Part shown: in pieces, positions 45,086 to 55,437 of the stretch
How the letters are laid out: each line of letters starts with the position of its first letter
Position numbering within the stretch: position 1 is the stretch's first letter
Origin: [Clostridium] scindens ATCC 35704
GTDB taxonomy: Bacteria > Bacillota > Clostridia > Lachnospirales > Lachnospiraceae
Length of the DNA: 64,000 nucleotides
Assembly: GCF_004295125.1 (NCBI RefSeq)
Contig: NZ_CP036170.1
Span: 1,545,501 to 1,609,500, forward strand
Direction of reading: 5' to 3'
Notes under the pieces: generated by a model
Told to the model about the DNA's origin: nothing
The model's database searches: none
The model's input: only the letters and a program-made list of their open reading frames with translations
Program-made: the position numbers and the translations under genes

Positions 45086-45283
45086 TTACTCCTCCATTCT
45101 ATCTTCTTTGTTATGGTCTTCTTTATCTTTGCTTTTACCATTTTCTAACCTATATCCCCATATTGTTGCTTTATCTATTACAAGAATCTCTGCCCCTGCT
45201 TCTGCAAGATTCATTGCAAGAGCCTTACCAAATCGTCCGAGACCTATAATCCCATACGTTGTTATTTTATTATTCTTAAACAT
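45086..45283 (-). pseudogene. TrkA/KtrA potassium channel regulator, internally deleted
   Basis: 65 residues: MFKNNKITTYGIIGLGRFGK then ALAMNLAEAGAEILVIDK is the NAD-binding start of the RCK domain. It jumps to ATIWGYRLENGKSKDKEDHN, which looks like the very end. Intact KtrA has about 220 residues, so about 150 are missing in frame. AGGTG precedes the start. It would have been the gating partner of the TrkH encoded upstream. Confidence 0.75.
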
Positions 45284-45294
45284 ATTTTCACCTA

Positions 45295-46592
45295 TTACCC
45301 AATCATTATATTTCCTTCTGGATATTTGATTCTTTCGCCTTTCCCAAAATGCCATACAGTTGCCACCGTCAGCAGTCCAAGTCTGCCAATCAGCATGATT
45401 AAAATCGATAACAGCTTACTGTCCACTCCTAATGTTCTTGTAATTCCGGTAGAAAGTCCTACTGTTCCAAAGGCACTTGTTATCTCAAATAAAATATCCA
45501 TCAGTGCCAACTGCGGCTCAAAGAGCACCATTAGATATGTCCCTGTTATCACCACTCCAAGTGCTAATAGAAAGATTACCGATGCCTTTCGGAACGCATC
45601 TTTTGGCAGAGCGTATTTAAAAGCCTTTTCTGAACAATTTGTTGATGATGCTTTTATTCCCTGCAATAATACAAAAAATGTACTTGTCTTGATACCACCT
45701 CCTGTTGAACCAGGAAATGCACCTATAAACATCAATACAACTAAAGTAAGTAAACCGGCATTTGAAAATGAACCCAAATCATAAGAAGAAAAACCTGCCG
45801 TTCTCGCAGACACACTGTGGAAGAATGCACCGAGCCATGTAATATTTTCTGTCATTCTTAAAAACACTGTTCCAACAGCGATAAGCAATATACTTACACT
45901 CAGCACAACCTTCGTATGCATGGAAAACTTCTTCCATTTAAATCTGGTCTTACCTATTTCCCAAATAACCAAAAAACCTATACCGCCCCAAAATATAAAT
46001 CCACTTGTTACAAGGTTCAGTAATACATCACTCTGATACGGAATCATATTCTGATAGTTCCCAAGGATATCAAACCCTGAATTGTTAAATGCAGCTACGG
46101 AATGGAAACAACTGATGCCTATCGCTTCAAGTAGCGGATAATCTCTGGAGAATACAAGAAAACTGAGAACAGCTCCTGTTACTTCAAATAATACCGTTAC
46201 ATAATTACTTTTCGAATCAGTATAACTAATCCTTTTCCTGATCCTACATTTAAAGTTTCCCGTATAAGAGTTCTACCCTTCAGGTTGATTTTCTTACCCA
46301 TTGCAATAATTACGCCTGCTCCGACTGTTGTCACACCAAGACCACCAAATTGGATCAGCATCGCAAGGAAGAATTGTCCGATTGGCGTAAAGGTATCTCC
46401 TGCATCTACTGCAATCAATCCGGTTACACACACAGCACTTGTTGATGTATAAAGTGCATCTATGTATTTCAGTTCCACTCCGTCCTGCACACTGATCGGC
46501 AGACTTAGAAGTATTGATCCGATCAGAATCAACAATGCAAATCCCAGCGTAATAATCTGTGCCGGTGTTAATCTTTTTATCTGTGCAGTCAT
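45295..46592 (-). pseudogene. TrkH-type potassium transporter, frameshifted
   Basis: Codons from 46592 read MTAQIKRLTPAQIITLGFAL, LYTSTSAVCVTGLIAVDAGD (first pore loop) and so on until RKVIM and a stop at 46197. In the next frame the protein continues without loss: VTVLFEVTGAVLSFLVFSRD, CFHSVAAFNNSGFDILGN, SVSARTAGFSSYDLGSF and AFGTVGLSTGI, to 45295. So all four pore loops are present and a single shift at about 46197 breaks the gene. As sequenced it cannot make a full transporter. Confidence 0.85.
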
Positions 46593-47305
46593 TATAGTGA
46601 TTCCTCCTGTTCACACATTCGGTATCCTACTCCAAGCTCATTTTCTATATAATTATGTTTGCCGGGCTTTGCACCAAACTTCTTCCGTATATTCGCCATG
46701 TTTACCTGCAGTTTCTTTTTACTGTTCAGATCATTATATCCCCATATTTCCTTAATAATCGCTGCATATGTCATAACTTTTCCTGCATGTTCGGATAATA
46801 CGGTAATAATGTTATATTCTATCTGGGTAAGCTTAATTTCTGTATTATCAATAAAAACTCTTCTGGCATCATAATCGATCAGTAATCCTTTAGACCGGAA
46901 CGTTCCACCCGGAAGCTTTCCATCCTCACTGCTGTGTCTAGTTATTCTAAGTGCTGAACGGACTCTTGCAACTAACTCTGCAGACCTAAATGGCTTTGTT
47001 ACATAATCATTCGCTCCCATGTCCAGTGCACCAACCTTATCCGATTCATCTGTTCTTGCAGAAAGTACAATTATCGGAGTTAATGAAACTTTACGAACCT
47101 CGTTTATAAATGTAGTCCCATCTATATCCGGAAGTCCAAGGTCTAAAATAACCAAATCCGGTCTATGAGACTCATACATCATTTTTCCTGTTGTATAATC
47201 ACCTGCCACAATCGCTGCATATCCATTCGTCTCTAACAATGCCACTAGCAGATTTCTAATATTTATTTCATCTTCCACAACAAGAATTTTATACTTATTA
47301 TTCAT
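46592..47305 (-). CDS. KdpE-like response regulator
   Basis: 237 residues with VVEDEINIR, LVILDLGLPDIDG, LSARTDE, NDYVTKPFR and an OmpR winged helix ending NELGVGYRM. It is intact although its kinase and the Trk genes it presumably controlled are broken. It is similar throughout to the regulator at 40989, and the loci share gene order kinase-regulator-transporter. Confidence 0.92.
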   Translation of the reverse strand: MNNKYKILVVEDEINIRNLLVALLETNGYAAIVAGDYTTGKMMYESHRPDLVILDLGLPDIDGTTFINEVRKVSLTPIIVLSARTDESDKVGALDMGANDYVTKPFRSAELVARVRSALRITRHSSEDGKLPGGTFRSKGLLIDYDARRVFIDNTEIKLTQIEYNIITVLSEHAGKVMTYAAIIKEIWGYNDLNSKKKLQVNMANIRKKFGAKPGKHNYIENELGVGYRMCEQEESL

Positions 47306-48358
47306 TGGCTACCTCTTCCATATCTAAAATAAACTTGAATTCACAGCCACCTTCTTTTAAGCTCACTGCCTGAATATCCCCCCATGTGCCTTAATGATGG
47401 TTGCACATACAGACAAACCTATCCCGGCATTACTCTTGCTTCCATCCGCCGGAATATTCTCTTTATAAAACTGACTGGTGAAAATATTCTTTAATTTTTC
47501 TTTTTCAATACCACAACCATTATCATTTATTTGAAAAATCACTTTATTTCCCTTTACAATTACTCTTAACAACAGTTTTGTCATACCTTACGCATGCTCT
47601 ACTGCATTTTCCAGCAAATTTATTACGACCTGTTCAATAAGGATTGCATCCATTGGTATCACAATAAAGTCATCCGGTATATCAACTTCCACTGTCTGAT
47701 CAGGATATCTTTTTGCAAATTTAATTAATATAGAATCAATAAGTTCATCCAAAACCGTTTCTGTCTTTACAATTTTTACTTTCTGACCGTCAATTCTTGT
47801 TACGGTCAGAAGATTTTCAACCATTCTACTTAGCCACAGTGAATCCTCTTTGATTCCCTGAATCATCTGCCTGTTTTGTTCCTCGCTAAACTCATCATAA
47901 TGTTCTAATAGTGCAGAACTGGAACCGAAAATAGTAGTAAGCGGTGTTCTTAAATCATGTGAAATTGCCCGAAGCAGATTTGCCCGCATCTTCTCTTTTT
48001 CACTTTCTGCCTTGATCGCTTCCTGACGCTTTATGGTCGTTGTCAATCCACAGGTAATCACTGCAACAACAAGCAAAATAACTCCTGAAATTATGTTTTC
48101 CATTACCGTAAAATCAAATGAAAAATACGGAAAAGTAAAAGCAAAATTAACAGCCAAGACACTTACCAGTGCGGATACAACCCCATAGATATACCCTTCT
48201 GTAATTACAGATGTCAAAAATGCACCTAATACAAAAATAGTCGGAATCAGGAAATTATCTTCAAATATATTTTGGTTACACAAACATAATAAAAAACTCA
48301 TCATTAATATCACAATCGTTATCACAATATCTTTTATTACAGAGTGCTCTTTTTTCAT
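47298..48358 (-). pseudogene. KdpD-like sensor kinase with nonsense and frameshift
   Basis: From 48358 the frame shows the DUF4118 membrane block and LLRAISHDLRTPLTTIFGSS. At 47588 a TAA replaces the Lys codon of the NAVEHAxGMTK segment (the paralogue at 39944 has HAKGMTR). The next part reads to AHGGIFRQ, where a run of six G has shifted the frame; the other frame continues IQAVSLKEGGCEFKFILDME to 47298. Two independent lesions show that the gene is dead. Confidence 0.85.
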
Positions 48359-48519
48359 ATTTCACATCACCTCGATTACATATATTAACAACAAACCGGT
48401 AAATTAGTGGTTAAGAAAATATAAAGTTATACTGTTTTATATTCTCTAAAATCAAAAAACAAATACCGGCTCAAAAACAAATTAAAAGAATCTGTTCTTC
48501 ATCCGGCTTTTTACTTCTG

Positions 48520-49761
48520 TTAATTCTTTTTAATCAATACTTTCTCTACACGCTTCTCATTTACACTGAGTACGGTAATCTTATATCCCTTATACTCAAA
48601 TGTATCACCCTTAACTGGTATACGTTCTAATTCCTTCATAACCCAGCCGTTTACTATTACCGGTATTTCTTCATCCTCCGTAATTTCAATATTTAATACT
48701 TCAAACAGTTTTTCTACATTAGCACTGCCTAGTGCTATGACTTCATCTTCTGATTTTATCTCAATTTCCGAATTTACTTCATCATGTTCATCCCAGATTT
48801 CTCCAACGAGTTCCTCTAAGATATCTTCCAATGTAACAATACCGATTGTTCCGCCAAACTCATCCAACACAACCGCAAAATGCATTTTTCTCTGCTGTAA
48901 TTCTTTCAATAAGACACCAATTTTCTTATTTTTATGTACATATAATGTAGGTCGCACAATTTCAGAAATATCTTTATCTGTATGATAAACGTAATTATGA
49001 AAATCTTTCTGATAAATAATTCCTATAATGTGATCCACAGATTCATCATATAGCGGAATCCTTGAATATGCTGTTTCTGCAAATATTTCTGCAATCTCTT
49101 CCTTAGTGGCCTGTGTCGAAACAGCTGTAATATCAATTCGCGGAGTTAAAACATCAATTACTTCCTGTTCCGTAAACTCCAGAGCACTGTGTATTAATTT
49201 ACTTTCCTGTTCGTCAATTCCGCCATCCTGCTCTGCTTCATCTACGATGAAAAGCAATTCTTCTTCTGTAATCCCTGTGTCATCAGAAGATTTAAAAAGC
49301 AGGGACAATAACTTTTTCCACTGTCCAAAGAGAAAATTGAACGGAGTCAGAATCTTGACCAGCATATTTAAAATCGGAGCTGAAAACATTGCAAATTTCT
49401 CAGGAGATTCCTTTGCAATACTCTTTGGTGAAACCTCTCCGAAGATAAGCACAACTACCGTTGTTACAGCCGTAGATACACTTGGTCCAGCTTCAGCACC
49501 AAGCATATTCACAAACAGTACCGTTGCAAGAGATGCACTGGCAATATTAACAATGTTGTTACCAATCAATATGGTCGATAATAAACTGTCATAGTTTTCA
49601 GAAAGCTTCATAACAAGCTTTGCTTTTTTGTTTCCTTTTTCTGCCAGATTTTTCACACGGATTCTGTTTAATGATGAAAACGCTGTTTCCGTCGCCGAAA
49701 AATATGCTGACATAACAATACATGCTACAATAATTATGAGTGAAATTGAATCACTACCCAT
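48520..49761 (-). CDS. CNNM/CorC-family membrane protein with CBS pair
   Basis: 413 residues. A DUF21 (CNNM) domain with three to four helices (residues 1-180, ATETAFSSLNRIRVKNLAEK) is followed by two CBS domains (VLTPRIDITAVST, MHFAVVLDEFGGTIGIVTLE) and a CorC_HlyC C-terminal domain. The family, once called hemolysin, handles magnesium or cobalt transport. It is intact and well framed, and is the last gene before the conjugative element. Confidence 0.92.
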   Translation of the reverse strand: MGSDSISLIIIVACIVMSAYFSATETAFSSLNRIRVKNLAEKGNKKAKLVMKLSENYDSLLSTILIGNNIVNIASASLATVLFVNMLGAEAGPSVSTAVTTVVVLIFGEVSPKSIAKESPEKFAMFSAPILNMLVKILTPFNFLFGQWKKLLSLLFKSSDDTGITEEELLFIVDEAEQDGGIDEQESKLIHSALEFTEQEVIDVLTPRIDITAVSTQATKEEIAEIFAETAYSRIPLYDESVDHIIGIIYQKDFHNYVYHTDKDISEIVRPTLYVHKNKKIGVLLKELQQRKMHFAVVLDEFGGTIGIVTLEDILEELVGEIWDEHDEVNSEIEIKSEDEVIALGSANVEKLFEVLNIEITEDEEIPVIVNGWVMKELERIPVKGDTFEYKGYKITVLSVNEKRVEKVLIKKN

Positions 49762-49769
49762 TTATTTTA

Positions 49770-50230
49770 CCTCGTTCTTTCAAAATACTATTTTAAAGTT
49801 TCTTTCATTTTCTAATTGTAACTCCTGCCTTTGTCCATAAAAGCACAAAAAGACACAGCCCATATTTATTCTCGTAAACACAGGCTATGTCCCATTATAG
49901 TTAAAATATGGCTCGATGGTGGCTTACAACTGTCGCCGTCGTCATTCATAATGCATGATCTCCTTAATTAAAATAATTTTATGGTAGTTTAGCAATTATG
50001 AGAAATGATGTCAATCTAAGCGGATACTTCTTAACCAAAACTTAGCCAACAATGAGATATTTTTAGAATATCTTTTTCATCTACAGTACACAGCACACAA
50101 ATAAATTAAAATATTATTATTTTTAATATAACAACTCTGATTATCTCCAAAAAGCCCGGAAACACGGGCATTTCACGGGATATAAGAACTGAATTTACTA
50201 CCGATTTACTACTTTCGGATTGAGCTTTGA
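49770..50230. other. Gene-free junction between AT-rich island and conjugative element
   Basis: A hairpin GACACAGCC/GGCTATGTC (49854-49862, 49885-49893) followed by TTTTT on the minus strand is a terminator for something once to the right. The rest to 50230 is AT-rich, with no frame I can support. Base composition turns sharply GC-rich after about 50220. Confidence 0.5.
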
Positions 50231-50473
50231 CACGCTTCTGCCTCCCGTGAAGCCCACCGCCCAAATAGTGACACATCGAAAATTGAATACGACACCGCAG
50301 ATCATTTTGACAACGGCGAGGCCGGAGCGCCGGAGGACTGCGGCACCTGCCGTTTCTACCGCCCGCACTGGAAGTACCAGTTTTGTGTGTATGATGAATG
50401 TCCCTACCAGCCGGGCAAGCTCACCGCCCTTGACGGCGCGGTGAAATTTCAAGTGAAAGGAGTGGACGACGAG

Positions 50474-51352
50474 ATGGCAGTTTTTCGAGTGGAGAAAAAC
50501 CGGGGCTACACGGTGATGTCCAACCACCACCTGCGGAACAAGGATTTGTCCCTGAAAGCCAAGGGCCTGCTGTCCTTGCCGGAGGATTGGGACTTTACGC
50601 TGAAAGGCTTGTCCCTTATCAACCGAGAGCAGATCGACGCAATTCGGGCGGCAGTTAAGGAACTGGAACAGGCGGGCTATATCGTGCGTTCCCGTGAGCT
50701 TGACAGCCAAGGCCGCCTGCGCAGGGCGGATTACATCATTTACGAACAGCCCCAGCCTGTGCCGGATTCACCTACATTGGAAAATCCAACATTGGATAAT
50801 CCAACGCTGGAAAAGCCTACGCAGGAAAAACCAACGCAATTAAATAAAGATAGATCAAGTAAAGAGAAATCAATGACTGATGGATCAAATACCGATTCCA
50901 TTCCTATCCTTTCCCCGCCCTCTCCTTTGGGGGAAGAAGCGGCTGCGCCGCCAGAACGGAAAGGAACGGGAGCGAAATCACAGAGCGCCGTAGAGATTTA
51001 TCGGGAGATCATCAAGGACAACATCGAGTATGAACACCTTTGCCAGTATGCCAAGGGGATTGACCGGGATATGCTGGACGAGATCGTGGACTTGCTGGTG
51101 GAAACCGTATGCAGCGCCCGAAAGACCATCCGCATTGCCGGGGACGATTACCCCGCCGAGCTAGTGAAATCCAAGCTGATGAAGCTGGACAGCTCTCACA
51201 TTGAGTTTGTCTTTGACTGTATCAGCAAAAACACCACGGAAATACGGAACATCAAAAAATACCTGCTGGCGGTTCTGTTCAACGCCCCAAGCACCATCAA
51301 CGGCTATTACACGGCGCTGGTGGCCCACGACATGAATAATGGCAAAATCTGA
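50474..51352 (+). CDS. DUF6017-type protein of Tn1549-like elements
   Basis: 292 residues from MAVFRVEKNRGYTVMSNHHL, the usual start, with AAGGAG upstream. A winged helix (LSLKAKGLLSLPEDWDFTLK) is followed by a linker with five PTxxx units (PTLENPTLDNPTLEKPTQEK) and a helical C-terminal DUF6017 domain. Uniquely, the frame is also open upstream to 50231, giving 81 residues with a CGTC-x11-C-x4-C cluster that looks like a separate small zinc protein whose stop has been lost. The family is thought to serve element replication or maintenance. Confidence 0.75.
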   Translation: MAVFRVEKNRGYTVMSNHHLRNKDLSLKAKGLLSLPEDWDFTLKGLSLINREQIDAIRAAVKELEQAGYIVRSRELDSQGRLRRADYIIYEQPQPVPDSPTLENPTLDNPTLEKPTQEKPTQLNKDRSSKEKSMTDGSNTDSIPILSPPSPLGEEAAAPPERKGTGAKSQSAVEIYREIIKDNIEYEHLCQYAKGIDRDMLDEIVDLLVETVCSARKTIRIAGDDYPAELVKSKLMKLDSSHIEFVFDCISKNTTEIRNIKKYLLAVLFNAPSTINGYYTALVAHDMNNGKI

Positions 51353-51367
51353 AAGGAGGACGCCCCT

Positions 51368-51580
51368 ATGAAACAGGGTGCTTTGATTTTTGACGAGCAG
51401 ACAGACCGCTACGACATCCGTTTTGACCTTGCGGATTATTACGGCGGCCTGCACTGCGGAGAAACTTTTGATGTGATGGTGGGCGGCAGATGGAGGCCGA
51501 CCCGCATTGAAATGGCCGAGAACTGGTATCTGGTGGGAATCCATGCCGACGATCTCTCCGGCCTGCGGGTGAGGATTTAA
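51368..51580 (+). CDS. DUF5348 protein
   Basis: 70 residues: MKQGALIFDEQTDRYDIRFD, YYGGLHCGETFDVMVGGRW and the ending GLRVRI match the complete DUF5348 family, which is common in conjugative elements of Firmicutes. Its function is unknown. GGAGG precedes the ATG. Confidence 0.8.
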   Translation: MKQGALIFDEQTDRYDIRFDLADYYGGLHCGETFDVMVGGRWRPTRIEMAENWYLVGIHADDLSGLRVRI

Positions 51581-51624
51581 GCCATCCGCCTGCCTGCTGA
51601 CTTTCCAAAGGAGGGAGAAAGGGA

Positions 51625-51986
51625 CGGGCAAGGCCCATCACGGCCAGCAGATCTTACGGCAGCTCAAAAAGGACGGTTCCGCCCTGTCCAACATTGAGAT
51701 CACCGACGCCAACATCGGCTTGTTTAAGCCCTGCGCCAAGAAATACGACATTGATTTTACCCTGCGGAAAGACCGCACCACCCATCCGCCCCGGTATATC
51801 GTAATCTTCAAATCCAAGCAGGCGGACAATCTGGAACAGGCGTTTAAGGAGTTTACGGCCAAGAAGCTCAAACAGCAGGAACGCCCCTCCATCCGAAAGA
51901 CCCTTGCCGTCCTGAAAGAAAAGGCAGCGGCCAGAAGCAGCCAGCAGACCAAGGAGAAAATCAAGGAAAGGGGGCTGTCACGATGA
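51625..51986 (+). pseudogene. PcfB/DUF3801 conjugation protein, N-terminus missing
   Basis: The frame GQQILRQLKKDGSALSNIEI then TDANIGLFKPCAKKYDIDFT is the core of PcfB, the accessory protein of the coupling ATPase. The first 50 or so residues and a start codon are missing; the only ATG-like starts are internal. The end is complete and overlaps the next gene by four bases (ATGA). Confidence 0.7.
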
Positions 51987-53147
51987 AGCCGGAAATGAAA
52001 AAGCTGATAATCGTCAACCTGCCCTACCTGCTGTTTGTTTACCTGTTCGGCAAGCTGGGACAGACCTACCGGCTGGCGGCTGGGGCGGACTTGTCGGAAA
52101 AACTATTGCACCTTGCGGACGGCTTTTCCCTTGCCTTTGAAAGCGCCGCCCCCAGCTTCCACCTGTTCGATCTGGCGGTGGGCGTGGCCGGTGCGGTGGC
52201 ACTGCGGCTGATGGTGTACCCCCAAGACCGCCCGGAACAAAAATGTGCTGGTGATCGGCGGTTCCGGCAGCGGCAAGACCCGGTTCTTTGTGAAGCCCAA
52301 CCTCATGCAGTGTCCAAGGACTACCTGACCTCATTCGTGATTACCGACCCGAAAGGAAGTCTGATCGGCGAGGTGGGCCAGCTCCTTGTACGGTGCGGCT
52401 ACCGACATCCATTCGGAAAAGGACATTTTGAAGATGGTAAACACGCTGATCTGCAACACCAAGGGCGAGGGCGAAAAGAGCGCCGAGGATTTTTGGATCA
52501 AATCGGAACGCCTGCTGTATTCGGCCCTTATTGGCTATATCTGGTACGAAGCGCCGGACGATGAAATGAATTTCACCACGCTTCTTGAAATGATAAATGC
52601 CAGCGAAGCCCGCGAGGACGACCCGGAATTTCAATCCCCGGTAGACCAGATGTTTGAACGGCTGGAAGAAAAAGACCCGGAACATTTTGCGGTGCGCCAG
52701 TACCGCAAATTCCTGCTGTCGGCGGGCAAGACCCGCAGCTCCATTTTGATAGGCTGCGGAGCCAGATTAGCGCCTTTTGACATCCGGGAGGTGCGGGAGC
52801 TGATGGAGGACGACGAGCTGGAACTTGACACCATCGGGGATAAAAAAACGGCCCTGTTCCTGATTATGTCGGACACGGACACGACCTTTAATTTCATTCT
52901 GGCAATGGTACAAAGCCAGCTTATCAACCTGCTTTGTGACCGGGCCGATGACAAATACGGCGGGCGGCTGCCCGTCCATGTGCGGCTGATTCTGGACGAG
53001 TTCGCCAACATCGGCCAGATTCCAAACTTTGACAAGCTGATCTACCTGTCGTCCCTGCGCCGGAAAAGGCGGCGCGTGGTAACGGAGGACGAACCCTTTG
53101 ACCTCTACGACATTGAGCTGTCGGATGAGGATTTTACCGCGGAATAA
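51983..53147 (+). pseudogene. VirD4/TraG-type coupling protein, several deletions
   Basis: It starts normally (MKPEMKKLIIVNLPYLLFVY) with two membrane helices. Near 52220 the frame shifts, and the Walker A VLVIGGSGSGKTRFFVKPNL lies in another frame. The first frame then resumes with ITDPKGSLIGEVG. From 52386 a third frame gives DIHSEKDILKMVNTLICNTK and Walker B LILDEFANIGQIPNFDKL, then jumps to TEDEPFDLYDIELSDEDF, the usual end. About 150-200 residues are lost in total. Conjugation by this copy is impossible. Confidence 0.8.
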
Positions 53148-53175
53148 AGCGGCCATAGAGAAAGGAGCGTGACCG

Positions 53176-53403
53176 ATGGGACACTCGGACGAATCTACAT
53201 TTGCGGATTATTTCAAGTATGAGCAGGAAATCTACCGGGCTATCATTTCCGCTGCGGTTCTGTGCCAGTGGATCGCAGAACATGATACCCCGCCCACGGA
53301 CGGGAAAGCCGAAGAACTGGCAAGGGAAATAGACCGCAGACTGTGTGAAGCATGGGGCGAGATTTTTTCGCTGGCTGTGCTGGAATGGCGGGACGGCCAG
53401 TAA
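53176..53403 (+). CDS. Small hypothetical protein of the conjugative element
   Basis: 75 residues: MGHSDESTFADYFKYEQEIY then RAIISAAVLCQWIAEHD. It is helical, acidic and cytosolic. AAAGGAGCG precedes the ATG. It lies at the usual place between the coupling ATPase and Maff2 genes. I do not know its function. Confidence 0.65.
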   Translation: MGHSDESTFADYFKYEQEIYRAIISAAVLCQWIAEHDTPPTDGKAEELAREIDRRLCEAWGEIFSLAVLEWRDGQ

Positions 53404-53498
53404 CTCCGGGTCGTCTGCGGATTGTGAGGCTGCCGCTGTGTACGGCGGCTTTTTTGCACCCAAACACCATCACAATCTGAATTTATGGAGGTAAATTT

Positions 53499-53639
53499 AT
53501 GGAATTTTTCAATAGTGCAGTTGATACTTTGCAGACCATCGTTGTGGGCCTCGGCGGCGCGCTTTGCGTATGGGGCGGCGTCAATCTTTTGGAGGGATAC
53601 GGGGCGGACAACTCGGCAAGCAATGCTCATGTGCCATAA
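53499..53639 (+). pseudogene. Maff2-family protein, truncated
   Basis: 46 residues. MEFFNSAVDTLQTIVVGLGG and ALCVWGGVNLLEGYGADN are the Maff2 start with its first helix; the second helix is replaced by SASNAHVP and a stop. The breakpoint at about 53612 marks where the backbone of the element ends. GGAGG precedes the ATG. Confidence 0.75.
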
Positions 53640-53711
53640 AGTAACACATAAGAATTTGATAGACAGAAGCCCACTATTCCATAAAAAATACACCCATAAT
53701 GGAAAGGACAC

Positions 53712-53766
53712 TTGACATACAAAACCTCTGTTGCTATAATAGGTGTATGGAAAGGATGCTTTCCAT
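53712..53766 (+). promoter_or_regulatory. Consensus promoter plus palindromic operator
   Basis: TTGACA (53712-53717), 17 bp, TATAAT (53735-53740). At 53747-53766 stands the perfect palindrome ATGGAAAG-GATG-CTTTCCAT, just at the transcript start. A third TGGAAAGG half-site lies before the -35 box (about 53699). The HTH protein encoded next probably binds these and controls itself. Confidence 0.8.
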
Positions 53767-53781
53767 AAAAAGGAGGTCTTT

Positions 53782-53985
53782 ATGAAAAACCGCTTAGAGG
53801 AATTGCGAAAAGAGAGAGGTATCAAACAGGAAGAATTAGCTGCTGAATTAGAAGTTTCAAGACAAACTATTGGTTCGTTGGAAAACGGAAGATACAACCC
53901 ATCTATTTTGTTGGCTTTCAAATTGTCGAAATATTTCGGCTTAAAAATCGAAGATATTTTTATCTATGAGGAGGAAGAAAAATGA
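53782..53985 (+). CDS. XRE-family small regulator
   Basis: 67 residues, essentially one HTH_3 domain: MKNRLEELRKERGIKQEELA, LEVSRQTIGSLENGRYNPSI and FGLKIEDIFIYEEEEK. AAAAAGGAGG lies six bases before the ATG. It overlaps the next gene by four bases, a pairing common in Firmicutes where the regulator controls a small membrane protein. Confidence 0.9.
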   Translation: MKNRLEELRKERGIKQEELAAELEVSRQTIGSLENGRYNPSILLAFKLSKYFGLKIEDIFIYEEEEK

Positions 53986-54251
53986 AACATAAAGAATTGT
54001 TGACACAAAGCGAAAGAAACGAAATAAAACAATTAAAAATCGAAGAAAAAGACGAAAGAAATATAGCATTAGCCAATGCAGCAAAAGCCAGAGCATACGA
54101 ATTGATGATGTGGCTCTATGCAATATCAATTTCATTGCTTGCACTTTTTAATATTATCAGTGTGTTAGCCTTTTTTATCTTGTTGAGTGTATTTGCTATT
54201 TGTCAAATATATTTTATTATCAGGCTATGGAAATATCATAAAGAACTATAA
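53982..54251 (+). CDS. Small two-helix membrane protein
   Basis: 89 residues. A charged N-terminal helix (LLTQSERNEIKQLKIEEKDE) is followed by two membrane helices at about 43-60 and 63-80 and a short basic tail. Start ATGA overlaps the XRE gene, so the two are translated together. The function of such partners is not known. The pair is AT-rich and differs from the GC-rich conjugation genes before it. Confidence 0.8.
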   Translation: MKHKELLTQSERNEIKQLKIEEKDERNIALANAAKARAYELMMWLYAISISLLALFNIISVLAFFILLSVFAICQIYFIIRLWKYHKEL

Positions 54252-54274
54252 AAAAGTGTCTTCGACACTTCAAC

Positions 54275-54315
54275 TCCCCTGCCCCTCAATCATGAGGGGT
54301 TAGGGGTTTCTTTTT
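54275..54315 (+). terminator. Rho-independent terminator
   Basis: CCCCT-G-CCCCTCA pairs with TGAGGGG-TT-AGGGG, followed by TTTCTTTTT. A small AAGTGTC-TTC-GACACTT hairpin precedes it. Confidence 0.85.
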
Positions 54316-54323
54316 GTGTCGTT

Positions 54324-55400
54324 ATGCTTCATAATAGACAATATCAGGAGAAGATTTTTGACCTTGCCGTACTCGGACGGGGAGCCGCCAGCATTACAAG
54401 GATTCTGGTGGAGGAAAAAGTACCTACCCCCGGCTGGTTGAACTATGACAGGTACGGGACTTTCGCAAATATCTACGCCGGTGCGCCCGCAGAAAAAGCC
54501 TATGCGTGGACGATTGCACAGGTCAAGAGCATTTTGAAAGAGAAAACCTACATCGGTCACAGCGTTCACAACAAGCAGAGCAACATTTCATTCAAGAACA
54601 AGAAAAAGGTGCGGAAGCCGCAGGAAGAATGGTATCGTGTGGAAAATACCCACGAAGCCATCATTTCCGAAGAAGTGTTCCAAAAAGTTCAGGAGTTGAT
54701 TGCAAGCAGACGCAGGAAACGCAGAAACGGTATGACGCAGATTTTCGCAGGATTGATAAAATGTGCAGACTGCGGATGGTCTTTAGCCTATGGGGAAAAC
54801 AGGCAGAACAAAAACCCATACGGGTACTACCATTGCAGTAAGAACGGACAGGGATTACGCCAGTGTTCCATGCACTATATCCGCTATGATGTGCTGTATG
54901 CCTATGTGCTTGCCAGACTGCAATACTGGTCTATGCTGGCACAGAAAGACGAGGACAAGCTGCTGAAACGGCTGCTCAATGCCAGCGACAGAGAAAGAAA
55001 CTCTGCGAAGAAAAAGCAGGCTGCGGAGCTGAAAAAGGCGGAGAAGCGCAAAGTCGAGGTTGACGGGCTGTTTGCTAAAATGTATGAGGACTGGTCTGCC
55101 GGACGAATTACCGAGTATAACTTCAATATGCTGTCCGAGAAGTACCAGAACGAGCAAAAGGAGCTTGAAATAAAAATCCGGCAGCTTCACGAAACGATGG
55201 AAGCCGCCGTACAGACCGCAGCGGACGCTGAAAAGTGGATTGCCCTGATGAAGCAGTATGTCAACCCTGTGGAGTTGACCGCCGAACTTCTGAACACTCT
55301 AATTGAAAAAATAACCGTCCACGAAGCTGTCAAGAGCGAGGACGGAAGCCGTGAGCAGGAAGTAGAAATCTACTACCGCTTCATCGGCAAAATCGACTGA
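54324..55400 (+). pseudogene. Large serine recombinase without catalytic domain
   Basis: 358 residues. It has the recombinase domain (LNYDRYGTFANIYAGAPAEK, TYIGHSVHNKQSNISFKNKK), the zinc ribbon (CADCGW ... YHCSKNGQGLRQCSMHYIRY) and a long coiled coil (about 225-310). The N-terminal resolvase domain with the catalytic Ser, about 150 residues, is missing, so it cannot cut DNA. It sits at the right end of the element remnant, the usual place for a TnpX-like integrase. Confidence 0.85.
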
Positions 55401-55437
55401 CCTTTCTTTTTTACCCAACAATATCTTTAATTAAGGG

